64,000 nucleotides of DNA from the NCBI GenBank assembly GCA_937890595.1, contig CALADM010000023.1, forward strand, positions 1 to 64,000, in the 5' to 3' direction. The notes beneath the pieces were generated by a model that saw nothing but the letters and a program-made list of their open reading frames with translations, was not told where the DNA came from and searched no databases. This document shows positions 26,656 to 34,667 of this stretch, piece by piece. This DNA is from CAJMNU01 sp905214855. GTDB lineage: Bacteria > Bacillota > Clostridia > Lachnospirales > Lachnospiraceae. Position 1 is the stretch's first letter. Each line of letters opens with the position of its first letter. A program made the position numbers and the translations under genes.

Positions 26656-26708
26656 ACATAGAAATTGTGAAAATAGTATGAAAAGTTCATAAATCTTTTT
26701 ATGAAGGT

Positions 26709-26737
26709 TTGCATTTTCAAGTAAAATTCGTTATAAT
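26709..26737 (+). promoter_or_regulatory. Promoter of the DUF624 gene
   Basis: TTGCAT (26709-26714), 17-base spacer, consensus TATAAT (26732-26737). The transcript would begin near 26744, so an open-frame TTG at 26709 is part of the -35 box and not a start codon. Confidence 0.85.
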
Positions 26738-26822
26738 GGATAGAACGCAATTTGCTATGATGATAAGTGGTTTGAAGTTACAGTTGCGGAGAATGTTTTG
26801 GGAGAAAGCAGAGGAGAAAAAG

Positions 26823-27752
26823 ATGTCTGGATTATTTAACTTGGATAACCCTGTATGGAGGTTTATGGGGAAATTAGCTGACTTGATGATATTGCATTTA
26901 CTATGGATCATCTGCAGCATTCCGATTTTCACGATAGGAGCTTCCACTACAGCGGTTTATTATGTGACACTGAAATTGGTAAGAGACGAGGAAGGATATA
27001 CAGTAAAAAGTTTCTTCAAGTCTTTTAAGGAGAATTTTAAACAGTCTACGATCATTTGGCTGATGATCCTTGTATTGGGGATCATTCTTGGAGTCGATCT
27101 GAGATTATACATTAATGCAATGGGATCTGGCGGTAATCTCCAGAGAATCATGGCAATCCTGTTTTTCAGTCTTGCCGTGCTGTTTATCATGACATTGATG
27201 TATGTATTTCCATTACAGGCAAAGTTTTATAATCCGATCAAGAGAACACTGATCAATGCATTTTTTATGTCAGTCCGTCATTTGCCATACACGATTTTGA
27301 TGATCGTCATCACAGTCCTGTTTTATGCATGTGTATTGCTGATTCCACAGATGTCTTTATTTTTGGTTGTGTTTGGTATTACTTTTCCGGCATTTTTGAA
27401 TTCTTATTTTTATGCAAAGATTTTTGATAAATATATTCCAAAGGAAGAGACAGGATCAGAAACAGAAGAACTGTCCGAATTGTTTGCAGACGATCCTATG
27501 CCTGACAATATGGCAGCAGGTCAGGAATACCTTGAAACAGCATCTCAGGAGTCTCAGATCATCACAGAGGAAGATATTGCCAGCCAGAAAGCACAGATGG
27601 CATGGAGAGGTACACCAGATGAGTACCAAAGTGATGAGACTGAGAGCGATAATGGAGAAAGCAGCGATCAGGAGAGTCAGGAAGAATGGAAAGAAGAATC
27701 ATCTGAAGACACTGTTTTACAGGATGAGGATGAGAATGCAAAGGATATTTAA
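26823..27752 (+). CDS. DUF624 (YesL family) membrane protein with acidic tail
   Basis: A 309-residue integral membrane protein of the YesL/DUF624 family, often found beside sugar transport genes in Firmicutes; the molecular role is unknown. It begins with the family-typical NLDNPVWRFMGKLADLMILH, followed by about five helices (for example LLWIICSIPIFTIGASTTAVYY, IIWLMILVLGIILGV, LFIMTLMYVFPLQ). From about residue 210 there is a long Glu/Ser/Gln/Asp-rich tail (EEWKEESSEDTVLQDEDEN), longer than usual in the family and probably disordered on the cytoplasmic side. ATG 26823 has AGAGGAGA 6 bases upstream. A strong promoter lies at 26.71-26.74 kb. Confidence 0.85.
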   Translation: MSGLFNLDNPVWRFMGKLADLMILHLLWIICSIPIFTIGASTTAVYYVTLKLVRDEEGYTVKSFFKSFKENFKQSTIIWLMILVLGIILGVDLRLYINAMGSGGNLQRIMAILFFSLAVLFIMTLMYVFPLQAKFYNPIKRTLINAFFMSVRHLPYTILMIVITVLFYACVLLIPQMSLFLVVFGITFPAFLNSYFYAKIFDKYIPKEETGSETEELSELFADDPMPDNMAAGQEYLETASQESQIITEEDIASQKAQMAWRGTPDEYQSDETESDNGESSDQESQEEWKEESSEDTVLQDEDENAKDI

Positions 27753-27835
27753 AAGATAAAGATATCTAAAAGATAATGTTAAAAGGTAAAGATAATATTA
27801 AAAGATAAAGATAATGAAAAAGCTATCGAAAAGAT
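27753..27835 (+). repeat. Degenerate AAAGATAA repeats after the DUF624 gene
   Basis: About six imperfect copies of AAAAGATAA / AAAGATAAT follow the stop codon, with a longer near-duplicate where TAAAAGGTAAAGATAATATT is followed by another TAAAAGATAAAGATAAT. They are A-rich and non-coding. This is probably replication slippage, and I see no other role. Confidence 0.55.
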
Positions 27836-27883
27836 AATGCAATAGAAAACCATATAATAAGAGAGACATAAATGCAGCAGCTG

Positions 27884-27928
27884 AAAGTCTTCAACCCGCA
27901 TCGTATTGGTGGATTGGAGACTTTTTTT
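27884..27928 (+). terminator. Rho-independent terminator of the DUF624 transcript
   Basis: The outer stem AAAGTCT (27884-27890) with AGACTTT (27918-27924) extends inward with CAA/TTG pairs and ends in seven T residues (27922-27928). Confidence 0.7.
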
Positions 27929-27963
27929 GATGATATCAGGTCTTGATTTGTGATTTTTGTGGA

Positions 27964-27991
27964 TTGATTTATTTTGCTTGATTAGTATAAT
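27964..27991 (+). promoter_or_regulatory. Promoter upstream of ispE
   Basis: TTGATT (27964-27969), 16-base spacer, TATAAT (27986-27991). Transcription would start near 27998, leaving an unusually long leader of about 195 bases. Confidence 0.7.
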
Positions 27992-28029
27992 AAAATTATT
28001 GTGTATACAAAAAACATGGGGTGTACAAA

Positions 28030-28093
28030 GTTTGATCTGGTGAAAGAACTGACCTGATGAAGATGCTGGAAACAGGGGTGAGACAGATCAAAC
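28030..28093 (+). other. Structured leader element in the ispE 5' untranslated region
   Basis: A perfect 10-bp stem pairs GTTTGATCTG (28030-28039) with CAGATCAAAC (28084-28093), enclosing 44 bases with an inner CCTG/CAGG pairing (28053-28056 with 28073-28076). It lies within the long leader between the promoter and ispE. The function is unknown, and it could regulate translation or RNA stability. No known riboswitch consensus was recognised. Confidence 0.35.
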
Positions 28094-28194
28094 AGATAGA
28101 AGATATCAAATACTTATAGAAGGTAAGTTAATGGGCATATGTGGTATTAAACAGTATACAGTATAGAAGTTAAGGAATAAAATGGAGGGGTAAT

Positions 28195-29103
28195 ATGTCG
28201 ATTTCGCATTTAAAATTGAAAGCGTATGGAAAAATTAATTTAGGTTTGGATGTTGTCCGAAGACGGGAAGATGGATATCATGAGGTTCGTATGGTTATGC
28301 AGACGGTAGGCATTTATGATACGATCGACCTTGTCAGGATACCACAAAAGACAATCAAAGTGGAGACAAATCTTTATTATCTGCCAAATGATAGTAACAA
28401 TCTGGTCTATAAGGCAGCCAAACTCCTGATGGATGAGTTTGGCATTCAGGAAGGCGTTTCTATTAAATTGCAGAAATTTATACCAGTTGCAGCAGGGATG
28501 GCAGGGGGAAGCAGTGATGCTGCTGCTGTTTTATTTGGAGTCAATAAGATGTTCCGTCTGGGGCTTACCATGAGTCAGTTGATGGAGAGGGGAGTAAAGA
28601 TCGGGGCAGATGTTCCATACTGCCTGATGAGAGGAACGGCTCTGGCAGAAGGAATAGGAGAAAAATTGACGAGACTTCCCTCTGTACCACAGTGTCAAGT
28701 CCTGATCGCCAAACCTCCAGTGAACGTATCTACAAAATATGTATATGAAAATCTCCATGCAAATGATTTAAGAGCAGAGGAACATCCAGATATTGATGGA
28801 ATGGTAGAGGCGATCCGATCCAGTGATCTGCATGGTATTGTAAAACGATTTGGCAATGTATTGGAACGGGTGACATTAAAGGAGTATCCAGTAATTGGGG
28901 AGATAAAAGACAAGATGAAGAAATTGGGGGCAGTGGGGACTTTGATGAGTGGCAGCGGTCCTACTGTATTTGGCTTGTTTGAAAATCCACAGTTGGCAGC
29001 AAATGCATATGAGGAACTGCGCTATGGAGAGGCTTCTAAGCTGACAAAACAGGTGTATTTGACCAACTTTTTCCAAGTGAAAGATGAAAAATATATTGTA
29101 TGA
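28195..29103 (+). CDS. ispE: 4-diphosphocytidyl-2-C-methyl-D-erythritol kinase
   Basis: GHMP kinase of the MEP isoprenoid pathway; it phosphorylates CDP-methylerythritol at C2. The 302-residue protein begins LKAYGKINLGLDVVRRREDG, the IspE start motif, with the phosphate loop PVAAGMAGGSSDAAAVL near residue 98-114. It also has GADVPYCLMRGTALAEGIGE near 138-157 and the C-terminal LMSGSGPTVFGLF near 250. The pathway supplies undecaprenyl phosphate, the lipid carrier that every glycan block in this window needs, although the gene appears ordinary and independently transcribed. ATG is preceded by GGAGGGGTAAT. Confidence 0.96.
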   Translation: MSISHLKLKAYGKINLGLDVVRRREDGYHEVRMVMQTVGIYDTIDLVRIPQKTIKVETNLYYLPNDSNNLVYKAAKLLMDEFGIQEGVSIKLQKFIPVAAGMAGGSSDAAAVLFGVNKMFRLGLTMSQLMERGVKIGADVPYCLMRGTALAEGIGEKLTRLPSVPQCQVLIAKPPVNVSTKYVYENLHANDLRAEEHPDIDGMVEAIRSSDLHGIVKRFGNVLERVTLKEYPVIGEIKDKMKKLGAVGTLMSGSGPTVFGLFENPQLAANAYEELRYGEASKLTKQVYLTNFFQVKDEKYIV

Positions 29104-29203
29104 TAAAAGTCTGACAGCGGAAATGGAACAAACGGTGTCAATGTGACAGGGTTCTGCAAAGGTGATCTATCATTCAGAAGAGAAAAATAGGAGGTAATTG
29201 AAA

Positions 29204-29878
29204 ATGGATTGTAATTTAAAAGTAAATATGAATGAATATCTTCCGCTGAGAGATGTCGTATTCAATACGTTAAGACAGGCAATTTTGAGAGGAGAATTAA
29301 AACCAGGGGAGAGACTGATGGAGATCCAGCTGGCAGAGCGTCTTGGGGTAAGCCGTACACCAATCCGTGAGGCGATACGCAAACTGGAACTGGAAGGTCT
29401 GGTTTTGATGATCCCAAGAAGGGGAGCGGAAGTGGCAAAAATCTCAGAAAAAAATCTGAGAGATGTATTAGAAGTACGTCGGTGTCTGGAGGAACTTGCC
29501 GTAGAGCTTGCATGTCAGAGGATGGATGATGAGGCATTAGAGCGTTTGGCACTGGCGCATAAGAAATTTATGGAAGTGGTCAAGGGGACGGATATGATGC
29601 AGATGGCAGAGTGTGATGAGGCATATCATGATGTGATTTATGAAGCAACCGGCAATCAGCGTCTGATCCAGCTTCTAAACAATATCCGTGAACAGATGTA
29701 CCGTTATCGTCTGGAATATATCAAGGATGCAGGAAAACGTCAGATATTGGTGCATGAGCATGAAAGGATCCTTGCGGCACTTCAGCAGCACCATGTAAAA
29801 GAGGCAAAGGATGCGATGCGTGAACATATTGAAAATCAGGAGATCACCGTTTCACAGAAGATAAAAGAGATGGTATAA
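29204..29878 (+). CDS. GntR family transcriptional regulator (FadR subfamily)
   Basis: A 224-residue DNA-binding repressor or activator. The N-terminal winged helix-turn-helix is clear: LRDVVFNTLRQAILRGELKP, then LAERLGVSRTPIREAIRKLE and GLVLMIPRRGAEVA (residues 10-80). The all-helical FCD effector domain (about 85-220) includes RCLEELAVELACQRM, ECDEAYHDVIYEATGN (metal-type ligands Asp/His) and a later HEHERILAAL. The ligand is unknown, probably a carboxylate. ATG 29204 lies 9 bases after AGGAGG. The in-frame TTG at 29198 is too close to it. It sits between ispE and the promoter of block II, but no operator match in block II can be shown from this window. Confidence 0.92.
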   Translation: MDCNLKVNMNEYLPLRDVVFNTLRQAILRGELKPGERLMEIQLAERLGVSRTPIREAIRKLELEGLVLMIPRRGAEVAKISEKNLRDVLEVRRCLEELAVELACQRMDDEALERLALAHKKFMEVVKGTDMMQMAECDEAYHDVIYEATGNQRLIQLLNNIREQMYRYRLEYIKDAGKRQILVHEHERILAALQQHHVKEAKDAMREHIENQEITVSQKIKEMV

Positions 29879-29906
29879 AGAGATGGCATAAGGTATCGTG
29901 GAAACA

Positions 29907-29935
29907 TTGAGTTTGCAGCATAAAAATGCTATACT
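29907..29935 (+). promoter_or_regulatory. Promoter of glycan block II
   Basis: TTGAGT (29907-29912), 17-base spacer and TATACT (29930-29935) with an extended TG. It would drive the ligase and phosphoglycosyl transferase genes with a leader of about 85 bases. Confidence 0.82.
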
Positions 29936-29974
29936 AGCAACGTTAGTGCCCTGTAATAAGAAGAAAATATAAAT

Positions 29975-30016
29975 ATGTATCATGTTTGATACATGGGTAT
30001 CCGTTTTTTGGAAACA
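29975..30016 (+). promoter_or_regulatory. Attenuator-like leader hairpins before block II
   Basis: A perfect 8-bp inverted repeat ATGTATCA-tgtt-TGATACAT (29975-29994) shares its right arm with an alternative small hairpin GATAC/GTATC (29988-30001) that is followed by CCGTTTTTT. The two cannot form together. This is the layout of an attenuator, but the second stem is only five pairs, so the call is tentative. Confidence 0.3.
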
Positions 30017-30025
30017 GAAAGGTAA

Positions 30026-31693
30026 ATGGTGAAGTGTATGGCAGATCAAACTCCCAGAAGATTGGGACAGGTCACAAAGGGATCTTCTTCCAAAGGCAAA
30101 GATGGGCTTTTGGCAAAGGATACGGCAAAACAGTGGGTGACTGGAATCTTTGCATTTTTGGTACTCTGTATATTCCCTTTGGTGTACCATGATTATTATT
30201 TTGATATGATCGAGACGAAGTATAAGACATTTTGTGTCTGTGTTGGAATCTTGGCAGTTGGTGTTTTTCTGGTTATACCAGTGCTGTGGTATCAATGGTA
30301 CTCTAAACTGACAAATGAGAGAAAGGCAGAAGAAAAGAAACGCTTTACATTGGCAGCGATCTGGAAGAGCCTGAGTATTCCGGACAAGGCGATCCTTGCA
30401 TTTTGGCTGGTGGAATTGATCTCTACACTGACCAGTGCGTATCCGTTTGAGTCTTTCTGGGGTAATGAGGGACGCTTTAGCGGTCTATTTTTGAATACAT
30501 TATATGTCTTTGTATATTTTGCGATAAGCCGTTTGATGACATTTAAACATTGGTATCTGGATGCTTTTTTAGGATTTTCCATGTTAGTGTGCCTTCTTGG
30601 CATTACAGACTATTTTAAGATGGATCTGCTCCATTTCAGAGACAGGATGAGCGAAGAGCAGCTCCAAATGTTTGTTTCTACTCTGGGAAACATCAATACG
30701 TATACAGCATTTGTTGCAATGGTCAGCGCTGTGGCTTCTGTCTTATTTGCAGATGCAAGGGAAATGGGAAGAAAGATATTTTATTTTGTATGTATGATCA
30801 TTTCCTTCTTTGCTTTGATCATGGGATTGAGTGATAATGCATATCTGGCACTTGCAGCATTATTTGGTTTCCTGCCTTTGTATTTGTTTAAAAAGCGTTC
30901 TGGAATCCGTTCCTATCTGATGATCGTATTTTCATTTTTGAGTGTCGTTCAATGTATCGGATGGATTAACGCAGCATTTGGCGATCGGGTATTTGGAATG
31001 GACAGTGTGTTTAATGTGCTGATCCATTTTAAGGGGCTTCTCCCTCTGCTCCTTTTGGGATGGGCAGGTATTGCGGTATGGTATTATCTGGATAAGAAGA
31101 GCAAGATAGGGAAAGAAGATACAGTCGGTATGCTTCCAAGATATCTTTGGATTGGTGTATCAGTGCTGGCGGCAGCAGTGGTTTTCGTCGTTTTGTATGA
31201 TTGTAATGTGGCAGGAAATCAGGAAAAATATGGACAATTTGCGAATTATCTGATTTTTAATGATGACTGGGGAACGCACAGAGGATATATCTGGCGGATT
31301 GCTTTGGAAAACTTTAATGAGTTTTCTATCTGGCATAAGATTGTAGGTCATGGACCAGATACGTTTGGTATTGTAACTTATATGAATAATTATGAAGATA
31401 TGTTGATGCGTTATGGTGAAATCTTTGATAATGCTCATAACGAATATCTGAATTTCCTGATCACAACAGGAGTTGCCGGATTAGTGTCCTATGTGACATT
31501 TCTTGTTTCTCTGATCATCAGAGGATTTAAACGTATCAGTAAGAATCCGGCAGTAGCAGCTATGCTTTTTGCTGTTATATGTTATAGTGCTCAGGCTTTT
31601 GTTAATTTGAATCTTCCAATCGCAACTCCGATCATGTGGATGTTTTTGATGATGACGATGGCGGCTGTGAGACCACAAGAGCAGGGAGAATAA
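30026..31693 (+). CDS. O-antigen ligase/polymerase family membrane protein
   Basis: A 555-residue polytopic protein (about 11-12 helices) of the WaaL/Wzy superfamily. Supporting features are the conserved region SAYPFESFWGNEGRFSGLFL near residue 140 in the position of the family's first outer loop, and the large extracytoplasmic loop near 410-470 (RGYIWRIALENFNE, GHGPDTFGIV, DNAHNEYLNFLITTG) with its ligase-type HNEYL motif. Such proteins join or polymerise lipid-linked oligosaccharides outside the membrane. In a Gram-positive this would be polymerisation or transfer to a wall or protein acceptor. No Wzx flippase is seen in the window. It is followed 9 bases later by a phosphoglycosyl transferase. 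Confidence 0.85.
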   Translation: MVKCMADQTPRRLGQVTKGSSSKGKDGLLAKDTAKQWVTGIFAFLVLCIFPLVYHDYYFDMIETKYKTFCVCVGILAVGVFLVIPVLWYQWYSKLTNERKAEEKKRFTLAAIWKSLSIPDKAILAFWLVELISTLTSAYPFESFWGNEGRFSGLFLNTLYVFVYFAISRLMTFKHWYLDAFLGFSMLVCLLGITDYFKMDLLHFRDRMSEEQLQMFVSTLGNINTYTAFVAMVSAVASVLFADAREMGRKIFYFVCMIISFFALIMGLSDNAYLALAALFGFLPLYLFKKRSGIRSYLMIVFSFLSVVQCIGWINAAFGDRVFGMDSVFNVLIHFKGLLPLLLLGWAGIAVWYYLDKKSKIGKEDTVGMLPRYLWIGVSVLAAAVVFVVLYDCNVAGNQEKYGQFANYLIFNDDWGTHRGYIWRIALENFNEFSIWHKIVGHGPDTFGIVTYMNNYEDMLMRYGEIFDNAHNEYLNFLITTGVAGLVSYVTFLVSLIIRGFKRISKNPAVAAMLFAVICYSAQAFVNLNLPIATPIMWMFLMMTMAAVRPQEQGE

Positions 31694-31702
31694 AATAGAG
31701 TT

Positions 31703-33085
31703 ATGAAACATTATGAACAATATAAAAGAATGATCAAGTTTTTCTCCGCTTCTATTATTGTATTGCTTGAGGTTGGGATTTATTGGATTGTGTGGACAAA
31801 ACATTATAATACAATTCTTGAATTTCCATTTTTCAGGCGTGGAAACTGGCTTATGGTCTGTTTGTATGGAATCCTTTTGCTGTTTTTCCTTACCATGTAT
31901 GGGGGATTTAAAGTTGGTGTTCTAAAAAAGGGAAATGTCATTTATTCTCAGATTTTATCCTGTGTTCTGGTAAACGGAATCACATACTTGCAGATCGCAC
32001 TTTTGGATAAGCGTTTTCATTCCCTGACAGCCATTGTAGTAATGACATTGGTGGATATTATCTGTATTGTTTTGTGGGCATTTTCTTTTAGCTGGATTTA
32101 TACACGCCTCTTCCCGCCGAGGAGATTACTTTTGATCTATGGTGACAGACCTGCGTTTCATTTGATGGAAAAGATCAATTCAAGAGAAGATAAGTATGTC
32201 ATAAGTGGGGCATTGAACGTCGAGATAGGAATGGATGCGATCCGTATGGCGATCAAGAACTATGAGGGGGTAATCATAGGTGATGTTCCAGCTCATGAAC
32301 GAAATGCCTTGATGAAGTATTGTTTTGCGATAGGAGTCCGTACTTATACTGTTCCTAAGATCTCAGATATTCTTTTAAGATCTTCAGAAGAGTTGAATAT
32401 TTTTGATTCTCCTCTGTATCTTTCCAGAAATGAGGGAGTTCATTTTGAACAGCGTGTGGCGAAACGTCTTATGGATCTGGTATGTTCCGGAATTGGTTTG
32501 ATTTTGACATTGCCATTTTTCATTATCATTGCAATCAGCATTAAACTGACGGATGGAGGTCCTGTCTTTTATAAACAGACAAGATTGACAAAATGGGGAC
32601 ATCCATTTGAAATCTATAAGTTCAGGACAATGGTTCAGGATGCGGAGAAAATGGGAGCACAGTTAGCTTCCGAACATGATCCAAGGATTTTGCCTATTGG
32701 AAGACTTTTGCGTGCAACCAGACTGGATGAACTGCCACAGCTGATCAATGTTCTCAAAGGAGAGATGTCTATGGTAGGACCAAGACCAGAGAGACCAGAG
32801 CTGGCAGCTGAGATTGAGAAGGAGATTCCAGAATTTTCTTATCGTTTGAAAGTAAAAGCAGGACTTACAGGATATGCTCAGATTTATGGCAAGTACAATA
32901 CAACTTCTTATGATAAATTGAAGTTGGATCTGACTTATATTCAGAATTATTCCATGTGGCTGGATCTGAAATTGATGATCTTGACACCTAAGATTATGTT
33001 TATGAAAGAGAGTACAGAGGGTGTAAAGAAAGATGGCGGTCAGGAAGAGGGAATCCGTCAGGCAGCAGTTTCAGAGGAGCGGTAG
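31703..33085 (+). CDS. Polyprenyl glycosylphosphotransferase (initiating sugar transferase)
   Basis: Starts lipid-linked glycan synthesis by moving a sugar-1-phosphate from a UDP-sugar to undecaprenyl phosphate. The N-terminal half has four or five helices and a nucleotide-binding-like region. The catalytic half (about 245-440) shows KRLMDLVCSGIGLILTLPFF, then EIYKFRTMVQDAE, RLDELPQLINVLKGEMSMVG, PRPERPE and KAGLTGYAQIYGKYN. The Asp-Glu dyad sits in the DELPQ motif of the family. The sugar cannot be deduced. The C-terminal tail is charged and non-conserved. It is the last gene with flank-like base composition before the A+T-rich island. A second such enzyme is at 58.7 kb. Confidence 0.93.
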   Translation: MKHYEQYKRMIKFFSASIIVLLEVGIYWIVWTKHYNTILEFPFFRRGNWLMVCLYGILLLFFLTMYGGFKVGVLKKGNVIYSQILSCVLVNGITYLQIALLDKRFHSLTAIVVMTLVDIICIVLWAFSFSWIYTRLFPPRRLLLIYGDRPAFHLMEKINSREDKYVISGALNVEIGMDAIRMAIKNYEGVIIGDVPAHERNALMKYCFAIGVRTYTVPKISDILLRSSEELNIFDSPLYLSRNEGVHFEQRVAKRLMDLVCSGIGLILTLPFFIIIAISIKLTDGGPVFYKQTRLTKWGHPFEIYKFRTMVQDAEKMGAQLASEHDPRILPIGRLLRATRLDELPQLINVLKGEMSMVGPRPERPELAAEIEKEIPEFSYRLKVKAGLTGYAQIYGKYNTTSYDKLKLDLTYIQNYSMWLDLKLMILTPKIMFMKESTEGVKKDGGQEEGIRQAAVSEER

Positions 33086-33564
33086 GAAAAGTTAAATATA
33101 TCAGAAAAAATTGAATAGAAATTGAAAAAAGCTACCATATTGAATGGCTGATATATCCTTAAAGTTTAACTTTTGAGGTTGCAGTTTATATTACTAAATA
33201 TGGCAGTTTTTTTATAATAGCCTCTTTTCTGTGGTTTCTATAGTATGCTGACACAAATTGTATTTATATCTAACTAAGAAATAGTATGTAATCTGGGTTA
33301 AAATACCAAGTTTTATGAGAATAAAAAAATATTTGCTTGAAACTGATTCCATTACTCAATATATGAATTGTTGAAGGTTATGTTTGTCAATTGTTGTTTG
33401 ATTGTAAGAATGATAATATGCGGAAAAACTATTAATACTTGCAAAATCAAGATATTAAAAATTGTAAATGTTAAAGAATTCTAATATATCCATAAAGGTG
33501 TTATACTAACTTAGAATTGGTGGATATAAATGGATTGTCAGAATTATTAAGGGGGATAATATAA
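33086..33564 (+). other. A+T-rich intergenic region at the island border
   Basis: A 479-base gap with no gene. It holds a weak terminator-like arrangement: CCATATT (near 33136) can pair with AATATGG (near 33195), and the latter is followed by CAGTTTTTTT. The rest is A+T-rich, with scattered TTG/TATAAT-like words. The only well-placed promoter is at 33502-33507. It marks the change from moderate to low G+C. Confidence 0.5.
33486..33507 (+). promoter_or_regulatory. Extended -10 promoter with shared motif
   Basis: TATACT at 33502-33507 with TG upstream, inside the 17-base string ATAAAGGTGTTATACTA, which recurs almost unchanged before the next glycosyltransferase gene at 34.6 kb. The -35 (TTCTAA at 33479-33484) is poor. 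Confidence 0.55.
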
Positions 33565-34419
33565 ATGCGGTTTGAAAAGAAAAACAGCATAAAAGATGAG
33601 ATTTATTGGTATGATTTTTGTGATAAGTCTAAATGTGATTTCCAGAATATAGAAGATTGTAAACCAATGATTAGTATTGTTATTCCAGTTTTTAACCAAG
33701 AATCTTATCTTTCACAAACAATTAAGACATTGCAACAGCAGACATATTCTAATTGGGAGGCAATTTGTGTAGATGATGCATCTACTGATAAAAGTTTGGA
33801 AATATTACGATCAATAAATGATTCACGTATAAAAGTAATACAATTATCAAAAAATGTAGGAGTTGCTGAATGTAGAAATAAAGGAACTTGTGTAGCGGTT
33901 GGGAAATATATAGCATTTTTGGATGCAGATGATTTATGGAAGCCAGAAAAGTTAGAACATCAGCTAGAATTTATGCAGAAAAATGGATATGCATTTTCTT
34001 TTACTGATTATGAATTTGCAGATTATTTTGGCAATGGCACTGGAAAAAAAACTTCAATTCCACAAGAAATGACATATCAAAGAGCATTGGGGAATACAAC
34101 AATTTTTACTTCTACTGTGATGTTTGATAGATCACAAATTCCACGAGAATTATTATTGATGCCTAAGATTGAAAGTGAAGATACTGCAACATGGTGGAGA
34201 ATATTAAAAGCTGGATTTGTAGCTTATGGTTTACAAGAAAATTTGACCTATTATAGAAGACCTGCAAGAAAACATGGTGTGTCTACTATGTCCTCTAATA
34301 AGGTGAAAGCACTGAAGCGTATATGGAGATTATATCGTAATCAAGAACAGTTATCTTTTGTATTAAGTTGTTGGTATTTTTCTCAGTATGCAGTACATGC
34401 TGTAATGAGAAGAATATAG
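33565..34419 (+). CDS. GT2 family glycosyltransferase
   Basis: A 284-residue cytoplasmic glycosyltransferase. The GT-A fold is marked by ISIVIPVFNQESYLSQTIKT near residue 36-55, VDDASTDKS near 70 and the metal-binding FLDADDLWKPEKL near 118, with acceptor-side helices beyond residue 180. The donor and acceptor are unknown. ATG with AAGGGGG 10 bases upstream. It is isolated by its own promoter and a terminator-like hairpin. The gene is A+T-rich and favours ATT/ATA isoleucine codons, unlike the blocks outside the island. Confidence 0.9.
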   Translation: MRFEKKNSIKDEIYWYDFCDKSKCDFQNIEDCKPMISIVIPVFNQESYLSQTIKTLQQQTYSNWEAICVDDASTDKSLEILRSINDSRIKVIQLSKNVGVAECRNKGTCVAVGKYIAFLDADDLWKPEKLEHQLEFMQKNGYAFSFTDYEFADYFGNGTGKKTSIPQEMTYQRALGNTTIFTSTVMFDRSQIPRELLLMPKIESEDTATWWRILKAGFVAYGLQENLTYYRRPARKHGVSTMSSNKVKALKRIWRLYRNQEQLSFVLSCWYFSQYAVHAVMRRI

Positions 34420-34478
34420 AAGATATCGCTTGAAAAATTGTCATGTGATAGTTTACTTTGTTGTATAGTAGTATGAAT

Positions 34479-34534
34479 AACACAACTATAAAGCATTTTG
34501 ATTTGAAAGTTATAGTGGTGTTCTTTATTGTTTA
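34479..34534 (+). terminator. Terminator-like hairpin after the first island glycosyltransferase
   Basis: AACACAACTAT (34479-34489) pairs with ATAGTGGTGTT (34512-34522) with one mismatch, followed by CTTTATTGTTTATT. The T-tract is interrupted, so termination may be partial. Confidence 0.5.
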
Positions 34535-34602
34535 TTATTGAACTGTTGAAATATATAATGCTAAAGAAGGTAAAAATAAGGAAAATGTAATATGTTTTCA
34601 AG

Positions 34603-34631
34603 TTGTCTTTACTTTATAAAGGTGCTATACT
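34603..34631 (+). promoter_or_regulatory. Promoter with shared ATAAAGGTGYTATACTA motif
   Basis: TTGTCT (34603-34608), 17-base spacer, TATACT (34626-34631) with extended TG. The sequence from ATAAAGGTG through the -10 repeats that before the 33.6-kb gene. Confidence 0.75.
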
Positions 34632-34667
34632 ACTTTAGGGTTAATAGAGGAAGAAGAGGAGTGTTTT

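Noticed and set aside
26709..26822. In-frame N-terminal extension of the DUF624 protein from TTG 26709
   Set aside because: The TTG is the -35 box of a near-consensus promoter; ATG 26823 has the ribosome binding site and the family-typical start.
28054..28075. CTGATGA followed by GAAAC in the ispE leader, resembling a hammerhead ribozyme core
   Set aside because: The intervening eight bases cannot form stem II and no stem III or cleavage site fits.
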